From contig NZ_JALIRM010000006.1 in the NCBI RefSeq assembly GCF_022900255.1, positions 1 through 64,000 of the forward strand: DNA of 64,000 nt, written 5' to 3'. This DNA comes from Lederbergia wuyishanensis. GTDB lineage: Bacteria > Bacillota > Bacilli > Bacillales > Bacillaceae_C. Below, in pieces: positions 1-9,190 of the stretch. The translations under genes were made by a program, and so were the position numbers. Under the pieces are notes generated by a model. It searched no databases and had not been told where the DNA came from. It worked only from the letters and a program-made list of their open reading frames with translations. The stretch's first letter is position 1; every line of letters starts with the position of its first letter.

Positions 1-33
1 TTTGCTAGTCGATAGGCGCTGCAGCTAGACAAA
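1..33. repeat. 3' end of an interspersed hairpin element (cut by window edge)
   Basis: The first bases carry the GTCGATAGGCGCT and GCAGCTAGAC motifs that end the class 1 elements at 34-196, 15578-15730 and 46507-46723. This is therefore the tail of an element that begins before the window and lies in tandem with the next copy. Confidence 0.7.
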
Positions 34-196
34 GAAAAGCGGAAGCGCCTGTCCATCGAGGTCCACTGTCCGTCGAGGTACAAACTTCGGGGCCTCTGAC
101 TGAGATAAAGGAAACACGGAAAGGAACGAGCCGATGTTGACTTATCGTAGGGAAGAGGACAAGAAGTTCGCTTATCGATAGGAACTGCAACTAGAC
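34..196 (+). repeat. Class 1 interspersed hairpin element, copy A
   Basis: The element begins with AGAAAAGCGGAAGCGCC and ends with CTGCAACTAGAC. The arms pair through AACTTC (83-88) with GAAGTT (163-168), CCTCT (93-97) with AGAGG (154-158) and GATAA (104-108) with TTATC (142-146). The apical part keeps GAGATAAAGGAAACACG and GATGTTGACTTATCG, but lacks the GTCC-GATA-GGAC inner stem of copies B and C. An open frame on the minus strand across it has no family resemblance. Confidence 0.75.
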
Positions 197-216
197 ATGA
201 AAGGTGATTTGAACAT

Positions 217-588
217 ATGAAAATCTTTATTATTATCGGAGCAATCAATGCATTTTTAGCAGTTGGACTAGGAGCTTTTGGTGCTCACGGATTGGAAGGG
301 AAGCTTGAACCGAAATATTTAGAAGTTTGGAAGACAGGGGTTACGTATCAAATGTTCCATGCGTTAGGCTTAATTGCTGTTGGAATTATCGGAAGAAATA
401 TTCCTGTTTCCTCACTTTTATCTTGGTCTGGCTGGACTATGCTGATAGGAATTATCCTTTTTTCCGGAAGTTTGTACATATTGAGTACGTCTGGAATCAA
501 GGTTCTAGGTGCTATTACTCCGTTTGGCGGTATTGCATTCCTTATTTCGTGGGTTCTTCTAATTGTTTTTGCTGTAAAGCATCTTTGA
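217..588 (+). CDS. ywdK: DUF423 small membrane protein (YwdK-like)
   Basis: This is a 123-residue protein with about four hydrophobic membrane segments, of the DUF423/YwdK family. The family hallmark GAFGAHGL is near residue 20, followed by W-x-T-G-x-x-Y-Q-x-x-H-A-L-G near 39-51. The biochemical role of the family is not established. An ATG start follows AAAGGTGATTTG. The gene sits just after a hairpin repeat and is followed by a clear terminator, so it is probably monocistronic. Its position next to gerQ and hemQ matches the ywd region of B. subtilis. Confidence 0.85.
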   Translation: MKIFIIIGAINAFLAVGLGAFGAHGLEGKLEPKYLEVWKTGVTYQMFHALGLIAVGIIGRNIPVSSLLSWSGWTMLIGIILFSGSLYILSTSGIKVLGAITPFGGIAFLISWVLLIVFAVKHL

Positions 589-604
589 TATCTGGAAAAT
601 TAGG

Positions 605-642
605 CACCTTGCATTTGTAAAAAATAGGCAAGGTGTTTTTTG
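605..642 (+). terminator. Rho-independent terminator of ywdK
   Basis: CACCTTGC (605-612) pairs with GCAAGGTG (628-635) and is followed by a run of T. Confidence 0.8.
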
Positions 643-800
643 TGTATTCAGCTACTAAAAAGTTTAAGACCATCGAGATTTTTATAAACATTTATTCGAA
701 GGAAATTATGTGCTCTATATAGAAGTGTATTTAGAAGGTGGTTAAGTAAAAATACATTATTGAATTATTCAAGATTGCTAGAAAGGAAGGTGGATCGATT

Positions 801-1661
801 ATGAAACTAGGGATGTACTCTGTTGAAATGAAGCGTCCCACAACAGGGGAATTATTTAAAGCGATCCGCGATACGGGATTCTCTCAAGTTCAATTTGATT
901 TTTCTTCTGTGTGTGAAGAACATATGCAATTGAGGTTTGAAGCAAATCTATTACACGAGATACAAACACAATCTGAGGGAAATAATGTTGAAATCGTTGC
1001 AGTCAATGGAACATTCAACATGATACACCCTTCTAAACAGGAGAGGGAAGATGGACACAAATGGTTTGCCGCTATTGCAGAAGCGAGTCGGGAGTTAGAT
1101 TGTGAATTCATAACACTATGCACTGGTAGCAGAAATACTAAAAGTATGTGGGCTTGGCATGAGAGTAACCAAGAACCTAAAGCATTGGAAGATCTTTTAG
1201 CTTCCATAGACAAAGTATTAGAGCAAGCAGAACGATACAATTTAATTTTAGGTATTGAATGTGAACCCAATAACTGCATCAATACTCCTGAGATGGCGAG
1301 AAAACTACTGGACACTTTTAAAACTCCTCGTTTAAAAATTATTATGGATGTTGCGAACCTTTTCCAAAAAGGACAAGCTCGAAAAGAAAACGTAAGACCA
1401 ATTATCGACAATGCTTTTAATCTATTAGGTAATGATATTTATCTTGCACATGGTAAAGATATTAAAGAAGGCGACAATCTAATTCCCACTTACGCTGGGG
1501 ACGGAATTGTAGATTTCGAATATTTCTTGGAAAAGTTAGACCATCACGATTATACAGGAGGGATGCTTCTGCATGGGATATATGATGAAGGCTTTTTTTC
1601 AGATAGTGTGGCATTTATAAATGATGTAATTGATAAGCATGAAAGAACAAAAGCACCTTGA
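801..1661 (+). CDS. Sugar phosphate isomerase/epimerase family protein (xylose isomerase-like TIM barrel)
   Basis: This 286-residue protein looks like an AP-endonuclease-2/xylose-isomerase-like TIM barrel. Visible elements are an N-terminal strand with the MYSVE segment, GIECEPNNC near 150 (a typical metal-binding Glu strand), IMDVANLF near 179 (metal Asp) and LAHGKDIKEGD near 215 (metal His and Asp). These fit a divalent-metal sugar isomerase or epimerase, but the substrate cannot be read from the sequence. The ATG at 801 has GAAAGGAAGGTGG upstream. The gene stands alone, converges with gerQ and shares a terminator with it. I do not recognise it as part of the usual ywd gene set, so it may be an insertion. 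Confidence 0.75.
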   Translation: MKLGMYSVEMKRPTTGELFKAIRDTGFSQVQFDFSSVCEEHMQLRFEANLLHEIQTQSEGNNVEIVAVNGTFNMIHPSKQEREDGHKWFAAIAEASRELDCEFITLCTGSRNTKSMWAWHESNQEPKALEDLLASIDKVLEQAERYNLILGIECEPNNCINTPEMARKLLDTFKTPRLKIIMDVANLFQKGQARKENVRPIIDNAFNLLGNDIYLAHGKDIKEGDNLIPTYAGDGIVDFEYFLEKLDHHDYTGGMLLHGIYDEGFFSDSVAFINDVIDKHERTKAP

Positions 1662-1688
1662 TGTATGGATCAATCAAGGCGCTTTTAC
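1649..1688. terminator. Bidirectional terminator between the TIM-barrel gene and gerQ
   Basis: AAAAGCACCTTGAT (1649-1662) pairs with ATCAAGGCGCTTTT (1673-1686). It overlaps the stop codon of the plus-strand gene and lies just beyond the gerQ stop on the other strand. Confidence 0.7.
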
Positions 1689-1696
1689 TTTGTTAA

Positions 1697-2146
1697 TTAT
1701 CTTGGCGGGGCAGATGCTAGAGGGCCAGCGCCAAATGGATACTCATACTCTATTGGTTCGTCAAATGTTACATAGTCAACATACACCATAGGGATTAAGT
1801 ATCTTTTTCCAGTCTGAGGATCACTTAAAATAAGGTGATCTCTACCGGCTGCTTCGATTATTCCATTAAAAATCTTTGCGTTCCATTCACGGTTGTGCTC
1901 AAAAGTACTATGAACATGGACAAGCTTACCTTTGTTTAGGCGGAGAATATTCTCGATGTAGGATTCCTCTATAGGAAGCATGCCCGGGACATTGACTCCG
2001 CCTTTAGAAGGTATGCCAGTTGGAACCTGCATAGGTTGTTGATAAAATCCAGCTGGAAATTGGGGTTGTGGTGGAAACGGCATTTGTTGTCTTTGAGCTT
2101 GAGGATAATATCCGGCCATATTTTGATATGGATATGAATTTGACAA
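1697..2146 (-). CDS. gerQ: Spore coat protein GerQ
   Basis: This 149-residue protein has a Pro/Gln/Tyr-rich N-terminal half (residues 1-45) and the conserved GerQ C-terminal domain (about 55-140), including LPIEESYIENILRLNKGK and a DPQTGKRYLIPMVYVDYV segment. GerQ is an inner-coat protein needed for CwlJ-dependent cortex lysis during germination, and in B. subtilis it is crosslinked by the transglutaminase Tgl. The start is TTG at 2146, spaced correctly from AAGGAGGGAG. Oddly, the lysine cluster at the extreme N-terminus used for crosslinking in B. subtilis is absent: the first Lys is near residue 48, and the tail is Gln/Tyr-rich. cwlJ is not adjacent. Confidence 0.92.
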   Translation of the reverse strand: MSNSYPYQNMAGYYPQAQRQQMPFPPQPQFPAGFYQQPMQVPTGIPSKGGVNVPGMLPIEESYIENILRLNKGKLVHVHSTFEHNREWNAKIFNGIIEAAGRDHLILSDPQTGKRYLIPMVYVDYVTFDEPIEYEYPFGAGPLASAPPR

Positions 2147-2435
2147 ATTACTCCCTCCTTAAAGATTCGGGTGCCTTTTCCTAATTTGTAACCTACAGAA
2201 TGAATGTATGGGTAGGGAGGATGATAAAAGCACCAATTTTATTCGCTCTTTCATAACTATGCAAATAGGAGAGCTTGTATGCAGTACATCATTCTGGAAA
2301 TTTGCGGAAGTAAAGAGAAGGTTCTTAAAGAGCCATGCCATGATGATGTGTTGTTGTTTGTGCAAAGTGTCGGTCTCTTGTAGAGTAATGGTTCAGTAGA
2401 GAATCGGAAATCCACTTTAACTATACTAATATAAA
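2147..2435. other. Intergenic region between gerQ and the hemQ terminator
   Basis: About 290 bases lie between the gerQ start and the hemQ terminator. Short open frames on both strands (about 60 codons) have no good ribosome binding site or family resemblance. The gerQ promoter, probably sporulation-specific, must lie here, but I could not assign its boxes. Confidence 0.4.
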
Positions 2436-2481
2436 AAAAACAGCCTTCACTCCGATATTTTGAGGAAAGAAGACTGTTTAT
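2436..2481 (-). terminator. Terminator of hemQ
   Basis: AAACAGCCTTC (2438-2448) pairs with GAAGACTGTTT (2469-2479). Read on the minus strand, the stem is followed by a T run, complementary to the A run at 2433-2440. Confidence 0.8.
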
Positions 2482-2484
2482 GTA

Positions 2485-3237
2485 TTATTGAATATATAAA
2501 AATTTCTCAAGATCGTTATCTTCAAGGATGTTACCTACGAAGAACGATCCAAATTCACCATAGCGTGCACTTACTTCATCAAATCTCATTTCATATACAA
2601 TCTTTTTGAATTGAAGAGCTTCATCAGAGAATAATGTAACTCCCCATTCAAAGTCATCAAAACCGACAGATCCACAAATTAGCTGTTTAATGACTCCAGC
2701 ATATTTTCGACCAATCATTCCATGACTATACATCAATTCTTTTCTTTCTTCCATGGATAGCATATACCAGTTATCATTGCCTTGGCGACGCTTGTCCATT
2801 GGGTAAAAACAAACATGTTTCGTTTTCGGTAAGATTGGATATAAACGTCCGCGAACATACGGATTTTGATAAGGATCTTCTTTTGATTCCTTTGCCATAT
2901 AATTACTCAATTCCACAACTGAAACATAGGAGTATGTAGGAATTGTATATTCAGCAATCGTTAATTTATTGAATTCATTTTCAAGTTCATTTAATTCTTC
3001 TAATGTGGGACGCAAAATCATTAGCATGAAATCTGCTTTTTGACCAACAATGGTATAGAGGGCATGGCTGCCTTCTTTTTGATCTTGCACAGCATTAAGC
3101 TTATCTAGATATTGAGAAAACTCATGAATTGCCGCTTGGCGCTCATCACTTGAAAGTCGTTTCCATGAAGCCCAATCCATCGTTCTAAAATCTTGCAGTG
3201 TATACCAACCATCTAGTGTTTGTGCTGGTTCACTCAT
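2485..3237 (-). CDS. hemQ: Coproheme decarboxylase HemQ (chlorite dismutase family)
   Basis: HemQ oxidatively decarboxylates iron-coproporphyrin III to protoheme, the last step of the coproporphyrin-dependent heme pathway of Gram-positive bacteria. The 250-residue length fits. Residues known from Bacillus/Geobacillus HemQ are present: Y145 and K149 in the YPMDKRR motif and the proximal heme ligand H172 in YSHGMIGR. The start is taken as ATG at 3237, nine bases from AGGAG; a TTG at 3246 abuts the ribosome site. The gene is divergent from pta, as in B. subtilis ywfI-pta. Confidence 0.95.
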   Translation of the reverse strand: MSEPAQTLDGWYTLQDFRTMDWASWKRLSSDERQAAIHEFSQYLDKLNAVQDQKEGSHALYTIVGQKADFMLMILRPTLEELNELENEFNKLTIAEYTIPTYSYVSVVELSNYMAKESKEDPYQNPYVRGRLYPILPKTKHVCFYPMDKRRQGNDNWYMLSMEERKELMYSHGMIGRKYAGVIKQLICGSVGFDDFEWGVTLFSDEALQFKKIVYEMRFDEVSARYGEFGSFFVGNILEDNDLEKFLYIQ

Positions 3238-3470
3238 TTGGATCAACTCCTATTTCTATTCGTTTGTGATTCATTCTAGCCTTTAGGCTACTAGAATAAA
3301 CTATATCATAATTTATCCAAGCGTTCTCTTATTAACCACCTATGTAAAAATATTGTCAGAAATTCATACCATTTTATTATCAATAAAATAAAAATGGGTA
3401 TATGCTTAAGGAGAGGATTATGATAGAAGGTCGTTAAGGTAATACTACTTAAGACAGGAGGAAAAATGTC

Positions 3471-4463
3471 ATGGCTGACTTGAATAATGACTTATTCGAA
3501 ATTTTAAAAGAGAAGGCAAGAGGATGGGATCGAAAAATTGTTTTTCCAGAAGCTTTGGACCCAAGGGTACTTGCAGCTGCTGGGAGACTAGCGGCGGAGG
3601 AAGTGTTAACTCCGGTTTTAATTGGCAATATGGAAATGATTCAAGAAAAAGCAGATGAAATGAATGTTTCCTTGGAGCGAATTGAATTGTACGACCCTGC
3701 TAAATATGTTGCAATCGATGAAATGGTAGCAGCCTTCGTAGAAAGGCGAAAAGGAAAGGTAACTGAATCGGAAGCTCAAAATTTGTTGCTTAACGAAAAT
3801 TATTTTGGAACGATGCTTGTTTATATGAACAAGGCACACGGTTTAGTAAGCGGGGCAGTTCATTCAACCGCTGATACAGTACGACCAGCTTTACAAATCA
3901 TAAAAATGAAGCCTGGACTTAGTAAAACTTCAGGTGTTTTTATAATGGTTAAAGATGAAGAACAGTATGTCTTTGCGGATTGTGCCATCAATATTGCACC
4001 GGAAGCACAAGATCTGGCAGAAATCGCGGTTGAAAGTGCAAAAACAGCTACAATGTTTGATATTGAACCACGTATTGCGATGCTTAGTTTTTCGACTAAA
4101 GGGTCAGCAGTCTCTGACGAAACGAAAAAAGTGGAAGCAGCTCTTCAATTGGCTCGTGAAATGAATCCAGAATTAATGATTGATGGAGAGTTTCAATTTG
4201 ATGCAGCAATTGTACCTTCTGTCGCAAAGAAAAAGGCACCGAATTCTCCAATTCAAGGAGATGCTAATGTGTTCATTTTCCCTAGTCTTGAAGCAGGGAA
4301 TATTGGGTATAAAATTGCTCAACGCCTTGGAGGATTTGAAGCAATAGGACCAATCTTACAAGGGTTAAATTCACCAGTAAATGATCTTTCCAGGGGATGC
4401 AGTGAAGATGATGTGTACAATCTAGCACTTGTCACAGCGGTTCAATCTCTCGAAAGAAATTAA
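3471..4463 (+). CDS. pta: Phosphate acetyltransferase
   Basis: Pta reversibly converts acetyl-CoA and phosphate to acetyl phosphate and CoA, feeding acetate overflow with AckA. The 330-residue protein is the short form without a regulatory N-terminal domain. Family landmarks include KIVFPEALDPRVLAAA near residue 25, the GLVSGAVHSTADTVRPALQ segment near 125 and SPIQGDANVFIFPSLEAGNI near 258. The start is ATG 3471 after AGGAGG; an earlier ATG at 3466 terminates at once. It is followed by lipL with a 28-base gap, so the two are probably co-transcribed. Confidence 0.97.
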   Translation: MADLNNDLFEILKEKARGWDRKIVFPEALDPRVLAAAGRLAAEEVLTPVLIGNMEMIQEKADEMNVSLERIELYDPAKYVAIDEMVAAFVERRKGKVTESEAQNLLLNENYFGTMLVYMNKAHGLVSGAVHSTADTVRPALQIIKMKPGLSKTSGVFIMVKDEEQYVFADCAINIAPEAQDLAEIAVESAKTATMFDIEPRIAMLSFSTKGSAVSDETKKVEAALQLAREMNPELMIDGEFQFDAAIVPSVAKKKAPNSPIQGDANVFIFPSLEAGNIGYKIAQRLGGFEAIGPILQGLNSPVNDLSRGCSEDDVYNLALVTAVQSLERN

Positions 4464-4491
4464 TCGTACGGTTTGAAGGAGTTTTACGTAC

Positions 4492-5328
4492 ATGTCAGGA
4501 AGTAATCTACTTTTGCAGCAAAAAGAATGGAGAATCATCGATCAAACAAGTGTGAATCCACAATTTAACGCGATGCAATCATTTGCCATTGATGATACTC
4601 TTTGTATGTCGGTTGGTAGCGGATATTCTCCACCTACAGCGAGAGCGTGGGTTCACACTAATACTCTAGTATTAGGAATACAAGATACGAAGCTTCCGGC
4701 ATTGCAAGATGGGCTTGATTTTCTGGCTTCGAACAATTATGTAGGGATTGTTCGTAATTCTGGGGGGCTTGCCGTCGTTCTTGATGAGGGAGTCCTCAAC
4801 CTTACTCTTATTTTTCCGGATACCGAAAAAGGTATTGACATCAATCGTGGCTATGACTCTATGTATGATCTCATTTGCCTTATGTTCAAGGACTTTCCTC
4901 AAGTAATTGAAGCCTACGAGATTGTTGGATCATATTGTCCGGGAAGCTATGATTTAAGCATCGATGGAAAAAAATTTGCAGGTATCTCTCAGCGGCGGAT
5001 CCGAAAAGGAGTTGCCGTTCAAATCTATCTTTGTGTAATAGGAAGTGGACAGGAACGTGCAGAACTAGTACGGGATTTTTATACATATTCAAAATTCAAT
5101 GAATCGTCCAAGTTCTTTTTTCCAGACGTTCGACCTGAAGTAATGGCATCTTTATCGGAGTTGTTGAAAGTGGATTTATCCATTCAAGATGTGATGCTCC
5201 GATTTCTTCAGTCGATGCAAGGATTGGCAGGAAAATTATATTCTAGTTCATTGCAAGGACAGGAACTTGAATGGTTTCAATCCTATTACGAGAGAATGAT
5301 TGAACGGAATAGCAAAATAAAGCCGTGA
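4492..5328 (+). CDS. lipL: Octanoyl-[GcvH]:protein N-octanoyltransferase LipL
   Basis: LipL moves octanoyl groups from GcvH to the E2 subunits of 2-oxoacid dehydrogenases during lipoic acid assembly. The 278-residue protein belongs to the biotin/lipoate ligase fold, with [11 protein letters not shown] near 86-96 and the amidotransferase Cys at about 149 in [11 protein letters not shown], followed by [11 protein letters not shown] with the lysine typical of the family. The start ATG 4492 follows GAAGGAG. Adjacency to pta matches B. subtilis ywfL. The terminator stem overlaps the stop codon. Confidence 0.93.
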   Translation: MSGSNLLLQQKEWRIIDQTSVNPQFNAMQSFAIDDTLCMSVGSGYSPPTARAWVHTNTLVLGIQDTKLPALQDGLDFLASNNYVGIVRNSGGLAVVLDEGVLNLTLIFPDTEKGIDINRGYDSMYDLICLMFKDFPQVIEAYEIVGSYCPGSYDLSIDGKKFAGISQRRIRKGVAVQIYLCVIGSGQERAELVRDFYTYSKFNESSKFFFPDVRPEVMASLSELLKVDLSIQDVMLRFLQSMQGLAGKLYSSSLQGQELEWFQSYYERMIERNSKIKP

Positions 5329-5347
5329 CTCACTGTTCACGGCTTTA
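5318..5347. terminator. Terminator at the end of lipL
   Basis: TAAAGCCGTGA (5318-5328) pairs with TCACGGCTTTA (5337-5347). It lies between convergent lipL and rsfA and may serve both, although the T tract is short. Confidence 0.65.
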
Positions 5348-5397
5348 CCCTTATTGCTTGTTTTTGGCACTACTTTTAATGGGCATAACGCTTACGT

Positions 5398-6141
5398 TTA
5401 TTCAGCTAATTTTTCTAAGTTCCCATTTCTATCCATTTTAAATGTAGTCGCTGGACTTTCTTCATCAAATAATACGAGCTTACGAGCGCGGTTTAATATT
5501 TTCATCAATGTTTCGTAGTCTTCTTGCATTGTTTCAGAGTTATCCTCTAGCTTGGAAACTTGCTTTTTCAATGAATCATTATCTTTTCGTAAATCGGAAA
5601 TTTCCCTCTTTAATCTCTGATTCTCGCTTCTTAAAATATCTAAATGAATCTCAGAACTTTGGAACGTCTGTAGATATGAAATTACTTTTTCCATGCTCAT
5701 TTCACCAGATTGTACAGTAGAAGGTACTGGCAATAAGTTCCCTGTTAAAGGTGCCAATTCGGAAATAGTATTTTCCTCTCCCATTTCATCACTATACAAT
5801 TCAAATGAATTTGTTTGTACAACTGAGCTTTCTAACGGGCTCTCATTAAGAAGAGTGATTGGCGGTTGGTAAAGTAGTTTCTTCTTGCCGCTTTGCTCTT
5901 TACCAAGCATTCTTTGACGTTGCTTTCGCTGCTTTTTAGCTAAATCTAACGCTTTTTCGTACTGATGGCGCACAACTGCATTCCATCTGAAACCACAAGC
6001 TGCAGAAGTTCGATTCAATTTATCACCGACTTCTTCAAATGCGTTTAGCTGTGTGCTTCCCTCGCGAACATGTCTAAGCACTGTTTCAGCCAACAGTAAA
6101 TCATTTTCCTCCGTCCAAGCATCTTGACGTGTTTTCATCAT
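5398..6141 (-). CDS. rsfA: RsfA-family prespore transcription regulator
   Basis: The N-terminal part (residues 5-75) is a Myb/SANT-like DNA-binding domain ([21 protein letters not shown] and [12 protein letters not shown]), and residues 155-215 form a coiled coil with leucine heptads. This is the layout of RsfA, a prespore modulator of sigma-F-dependent transcription. A basic linker follows the DNA-binding domain. The start is ATG 6141 (6138 also possible) behind GGGAG; a TTG at 6147 is too close to the ribosome site. Placement between lipL and ywfO agrees with B. subtilis ywfN. Confidence 0.88.
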   Translation of the reverse strand: MMKTRQDAWTEENDLLLAETVLRHVREGSTQLNAFEEVGDKLNRTSAACGFRWNAVVRHQYEKALDLAKKQRKQRQRMLGKEQSGKKKLLYQPPITLLNESPLESSVVQTNSFELYSDEMGEENTISELAPLTGNLLPVPSTVQSGEMSMEKVISYLQTFQSSEIHLDILRSENQRLKREISDLRKDNDSLKKQVSKLEDNSETMQEDYETLMKILNRARKLVLFDEESPATTFKMDRNGNLEKLAE

Positions 6142-6305
6142 TTTCAACTCCCATTTATTTTCTTTTTATTCCGGTAATTATAGGATGGACAACAAAACCA
6201 ATTTATATACCAAATTGGCAATAAATTAATAGAAACTTATGCACTTTATTAAAAAATTCAAAACCGATATAATGTAAACATGATAGATAGGAAGAGGGTT
6301 TGTAG

Positions 6306-7610
6306 ATGCAGAATTCCAATGTTAAATTAAGCGAGGAAAAAGTTTTCAAAGACCCTGTTCATCGTTATGCTCATGTTCAAGATAAAATTATTTGGGATTT
6401 GATCGGAACGAAAGAATTCCAGCGTCTTCGTAGAATCAAACAGCTTGGAACTACATATTTAACTTTTCACGGTGCAGAGCATAGCCGTTTCAATCATTCG
6501 CTAGGTGTTTATGAAATCGTCCGGCGAATTGTGGATGACGTTTTTAAGGGGAGACCTGAATGGAATGAAAATGAAAGACTTCTCTCTCTTTGTGCTGCCC
6601 TTTTACACGATCTTGGACACGGTCCTTTTTCACATTCATTTGAAAAAGTATACCATACAGACCACGAGTCTTTTACAAGACAAATCATTCTTGGGAATAC
6701 TGAAGTAAATGCTGTTCTTAGGCGAGTTGGTCCCGACTTTCCACAAAAGGTGGCTGATGTCGTAGGAAAGACATACGAAGATAAACTCGTTGTCAGCTTA
6801 ATTTCCAGCCAAATTGATGCGGATCGCATGGATTACTTGCAGCGTGATGCGTATTTTACTGGTGTCAGCTATGGACATTTTGATATGGAGCGAATCATGC
6901 GGGTCATGAGGCCACGTGAGGATCAAGTCGTTTTCAAGTCAACGGGGATGCATGCAGTTGAAGATTATATTATGAGTCGCTATCAAATGTATTGGCAAGT
7001 ATATTTTCATCCTGTAACAAGAAGTGCAGAAGTAATTCTGACAAAGATCCTTCAACGTGCCAAAGCATTATATAAAAACTCGTATACTTTCAAGTATGAA
7101 CCAACTCATTTTATTTCCCTTTTTGAGGAAAGTGTGACATTAGAAGATTATTTAAAATTGGATGAAGCTGTTATTTTATACTATTTTCAAATGTGGGAGG
7201 ACGAAGAGGATTTTATTCTGAGTGACTTGTGCAATCGATTTATGAATCGTAATCTACTGAAATATGTGGAATTTGATCCTGCGCGAGAATATAAATTATT
7301 GGGTAATTTGGATGAACTGTTTCGGAAAGCAGAGATTGACCCTGACTATTATTTGGCAGTTGATTCGTCTTCGGATCTGCCTTATGATTTTTACCGGCCA
7401 GGTGAAGAGGAAGAGCGTCTCCCTATTCACTTATTAATGCCTAACGGTGAATTGCGTGAATTATCTAGGGAGTCGGCCATCGTACAAGCAATTTCTGGAA
7501 AAAGACGAACAGACCATAAATTGTATTACCCAGAGGATTTCCTCTTAGACCAATCAAAACATGGAAAAATCAAACAGCAAATATTATCCATCTTGAGGAA
7601 ACATGGATGA
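6306..7610 (+). CDS. ywfO: HD-domain phosphohydrolase YwfO (SAMHD1-like)
   Basis: This 434-residue HD-superfamily protein is related to deoxynucleoside triphosphate triphosphohydrolases. Metal-binding motifs are in order: H64 in HSRFNHSLG, H101-D102 in LLHDLGHGPFSH, and the aspartates in SQIDADRMDYLQRDA near 169-182. Family members hydrolyse dNTPs or other nucleotides; the exact substrate here is inferred only at family level. The start ATG 6306 follows GGAAGAGGG. ywgA starts 39 bases downstream, suggesting one transcript. Confidence 0.92.
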   Translation: MQNSNVKLSEEKVFKDPVHRYAHVQDKIIWDLIGTKEFQRLRRIKQLGTTYLTFHGAEHSRFNHSLGVYEIVRRIVDDVFKGRPEWNENERLLSLCAALLHDLGHGPFSHSFEKVYHTDHESFTRQIILGNTEVNAVLRRVGPDFPQKVADVVGKTYEDKLVVSLISSQIDADRMDYLQRDAYFTGVSYGHFDMERIMRVMRPREDQVVFKSTGMHAVEDYIMSRYQMYWQVYFHPVTRSAEVILTKILQRAKALYKNSYTFKYEPTHFISLFEESVTLEDYLKLDEAVILYYFQMWEDEEDFILSDLCNRFMNRNLLKYVEFDPAREYKLLGNLDELFRKAEIDPDYYLAVDSSSDLPYDFYRPGEEEERLPIHLLMPNGELRELSRESAIVQAISGKRRTDHKLYYPEDFLLDQSKHGKIKQQILSILRKHG

Positions 7611-7649
7611 ATCATCACTGAAAAATGAAGCAGGAGTTGAATATTTGTC

Positions 7650-8159
7650 ATGCTGAATGACCATCTACGATTAATGAATATATTTGCTGAGTCAGGAGAA
7701 ATCATTGGACGTAAAAAACTGCAAAAGATGGTTTATATTGCAAAAAAAATGAATTTCCCTTTTCAAGAGAAGTTTGAATTTCATTTTTACGGACCATATT
7801 CTGAGGAATTAACATTACGAGTCGAAGAATTATGTAATTTTGGCTTTATCGATGAGGTTAAAGAAGAGAAGAACGGATATGTTCATTATAAATATAGGGT
7901 GACAGATTCGGGGCAGGAATTTTTGGAATCTTATCAAATGGATCTTCCAAACTTAAAGGAATGCCTTGTAAAAATGAATGTGAAAAATGCGCGTTTTCTT
8001 GAACTCGTATCAACGATTTTATACTTTGATACATTATTAAGGTCTGAAGTGGAAGAAAAAATTCAAGTGTTAAAGAGTGAACAATCGTATACCAAGGAAG
8101 AAATTGAAGAAGCGTATACATATATTGAGGAATTAAAAAGAATGGTTTTTGTAGATTAA
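7650..8159 (+). CDS. ywgA: YwgA family protein
   Basis: This 169-residue protein of the YwgA family contains a winged-helix-like N-terminal region (residues 1-75, with GRKKLQKMVYIAKK and FHFYGPYSEEL). The family resembles the SocA/antitoxin-like Panacea domain in this part, but its function is not established. The C-terminal half is helical and charged. The ribosome site CAGGAG is 13 bases from the ATG, a little long, and the frame is closed just upstream, so this start is forced. It follows ywfO, as in B. subtilis. Confidence 0.85.
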   Translation: MLNDHLRLMNIFAESGEIIGRKKLQKMVYIAKKMNFPFQEKFEFHFYGPYSEELTLRVEELCNFGFIDEVKEEKNGYVHYKYRVTDSGQEFLESYQMDLPNLKECLVKMNVKNARFLELVSTILYFDTLLRSEVEEKIQVLKSEQSYTKEEIEEAYTYIEELKRMVFVD

Positions 8160-8201
8160 GTGATTTGGGTGGGCAACGATAAACCGTTGCCCAAGCAGTT
8201 T

Positions 8202-8387
8202 CTATTCGTCACTTAATCTTTTTCCACCAACCGCATAGTGGTTTTTGCTCATTTCCTCAATGAAAACAACAACTTTTTCAGTCGAAGCTCCAGTTGTTTC
8301 AACAACGGCAGCCGTTACTTTTTCTACTAATGCTTTTTTCTGTTCTTCCGAACGTCCTTCTAGCATTTTTACAGTTACGAAAGGCAT
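8202..8387 (-). CDS. ywhB: 4-oxalocrotonate tautomerase family enzyme (YwhB)
   Basis: This 61-residue protein begins Met-Pro, so the catalytic N-terminal proline becomes exposed after Met removal. The arginine in EGRSEEQ corresponds to the substrate-binding Arg11 of 4-oxalocrotonate tautomerase. The start is ATG 8387 behind AGGAGGATTGTT; the open frame extends to 8453, but the added residues would bury the catalytic proline. Natural substrate unknown; B. subtilis YwhB shows promiscuous tautomerase activity. Transcribed opposite to its neighbours. Confidence 0.93.
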   Translation of the reverse strand: MPFVTVKMLEGRSEEQKKALVEKVTAAVVETTGASTEKVVVFIEEMSKNHYAVGGKRLSDE

Positions 8388-8510
8388 TTTAACAATCCTC
8401 CTACTAAATATGTATTCAAGGAAAAGTGTATGCTTTTTTAATAATCGAATCAATAAGAATATATTGCTATAATGTTTCTAAAGAAGATAATCATTAAAGG
8501 AGTTGGATAT

Positions 8511-9167
8511 GTGGATCGTTTTTTTAACTTCCCGCCTTTGGAACAAATTCCGCTAATAGCAGCAGTAATAATAATTGCTTTTACAGTGCATGAATTTGCA
8601 CATGCCTATACTGCATATAAATTTGGAGATCCAACAGCGAAAAATCAAGGAAGATTGACATTAAATCCGATACAACATCTTGACCCGATTGGAACGATAT
8701 TAATTTTTATCGCGGGCTTCGGTTGGGCACGTCCAGTCCCAGTAAATAGATATCATTTTAAAAATCCGCGTCTTGGTGGCATACTCGTATCATTAATGGG
8801 ACCAGTCAGTAACTTTTTACTTGCATTAATTGGAACTGGTGTTTTAGTTTTACTAATTGTCTCGGGTATTGCTGCTTCGTTACCGCCGTTAGTTATGCAG
8901 TTTTTCAATTTGTTTGTGTATTTTAACGTACTTTTATTTGTGTTTAATTTACTGCCACTTCCCCCATTGGACGGATACAGAATATTAGAAGATTTGCTTC
9001 CACCTTCAGTAAGGGCGAAAATGACACAGTATGAACAATATGGTTCGTTAATATTTTTGATTCTGGTTATTACACCACTCGGAAGATATACGATTTATCC
9101 GATTATCTATACAGCAGTACCATTTTTTATCAAAAGCCTTCAGAATGTGTTTATGATGTTTTTATGA
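8511..9167 (+). CDS. ywhC: Site-2 protease family membrane metalloprotease (YwhC)
   Basis: This polytopic protein of about 218 residues carries the HExxH zinc motif (H27, E28, H31 in VHEFAHAYTAY) and the second S2P motif LLPLPPLDG near residue 155. It belongs to the compact group of site-2 protease relatives without a PDZ domain. Substrate unknown. GTG 8511 is the preferred start because AAAGGAG lies eight bases upstream; the upstream ATG at 8472 has no ribosome site. It precedes an intergenic hairpin array and ywhD. Confidence 0.88.
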   Translation: MDRFFNFPPLEQIPLIAAVIIIAFTVHEFAHAYTAYKFGDPTAKNQGRLTLNPIQHLDPIGTILIFIAGFGWARPVPVNRYHFKNPRLGGILVSLMGPVSNFLLALIGTGVLVLLIVSGIAASLPPLVMQFFNLFVYFNVLLFVFNLLPLPPLDGYRILEDLLPPSVRAKMTQYEQYGSLIFLILVITPLGRYTIYPIIYTAVPFFIKSLQNVFMMFL

Positions 9168-9190
9168 GTGTGTGTTCAAAAAGGAGGATG

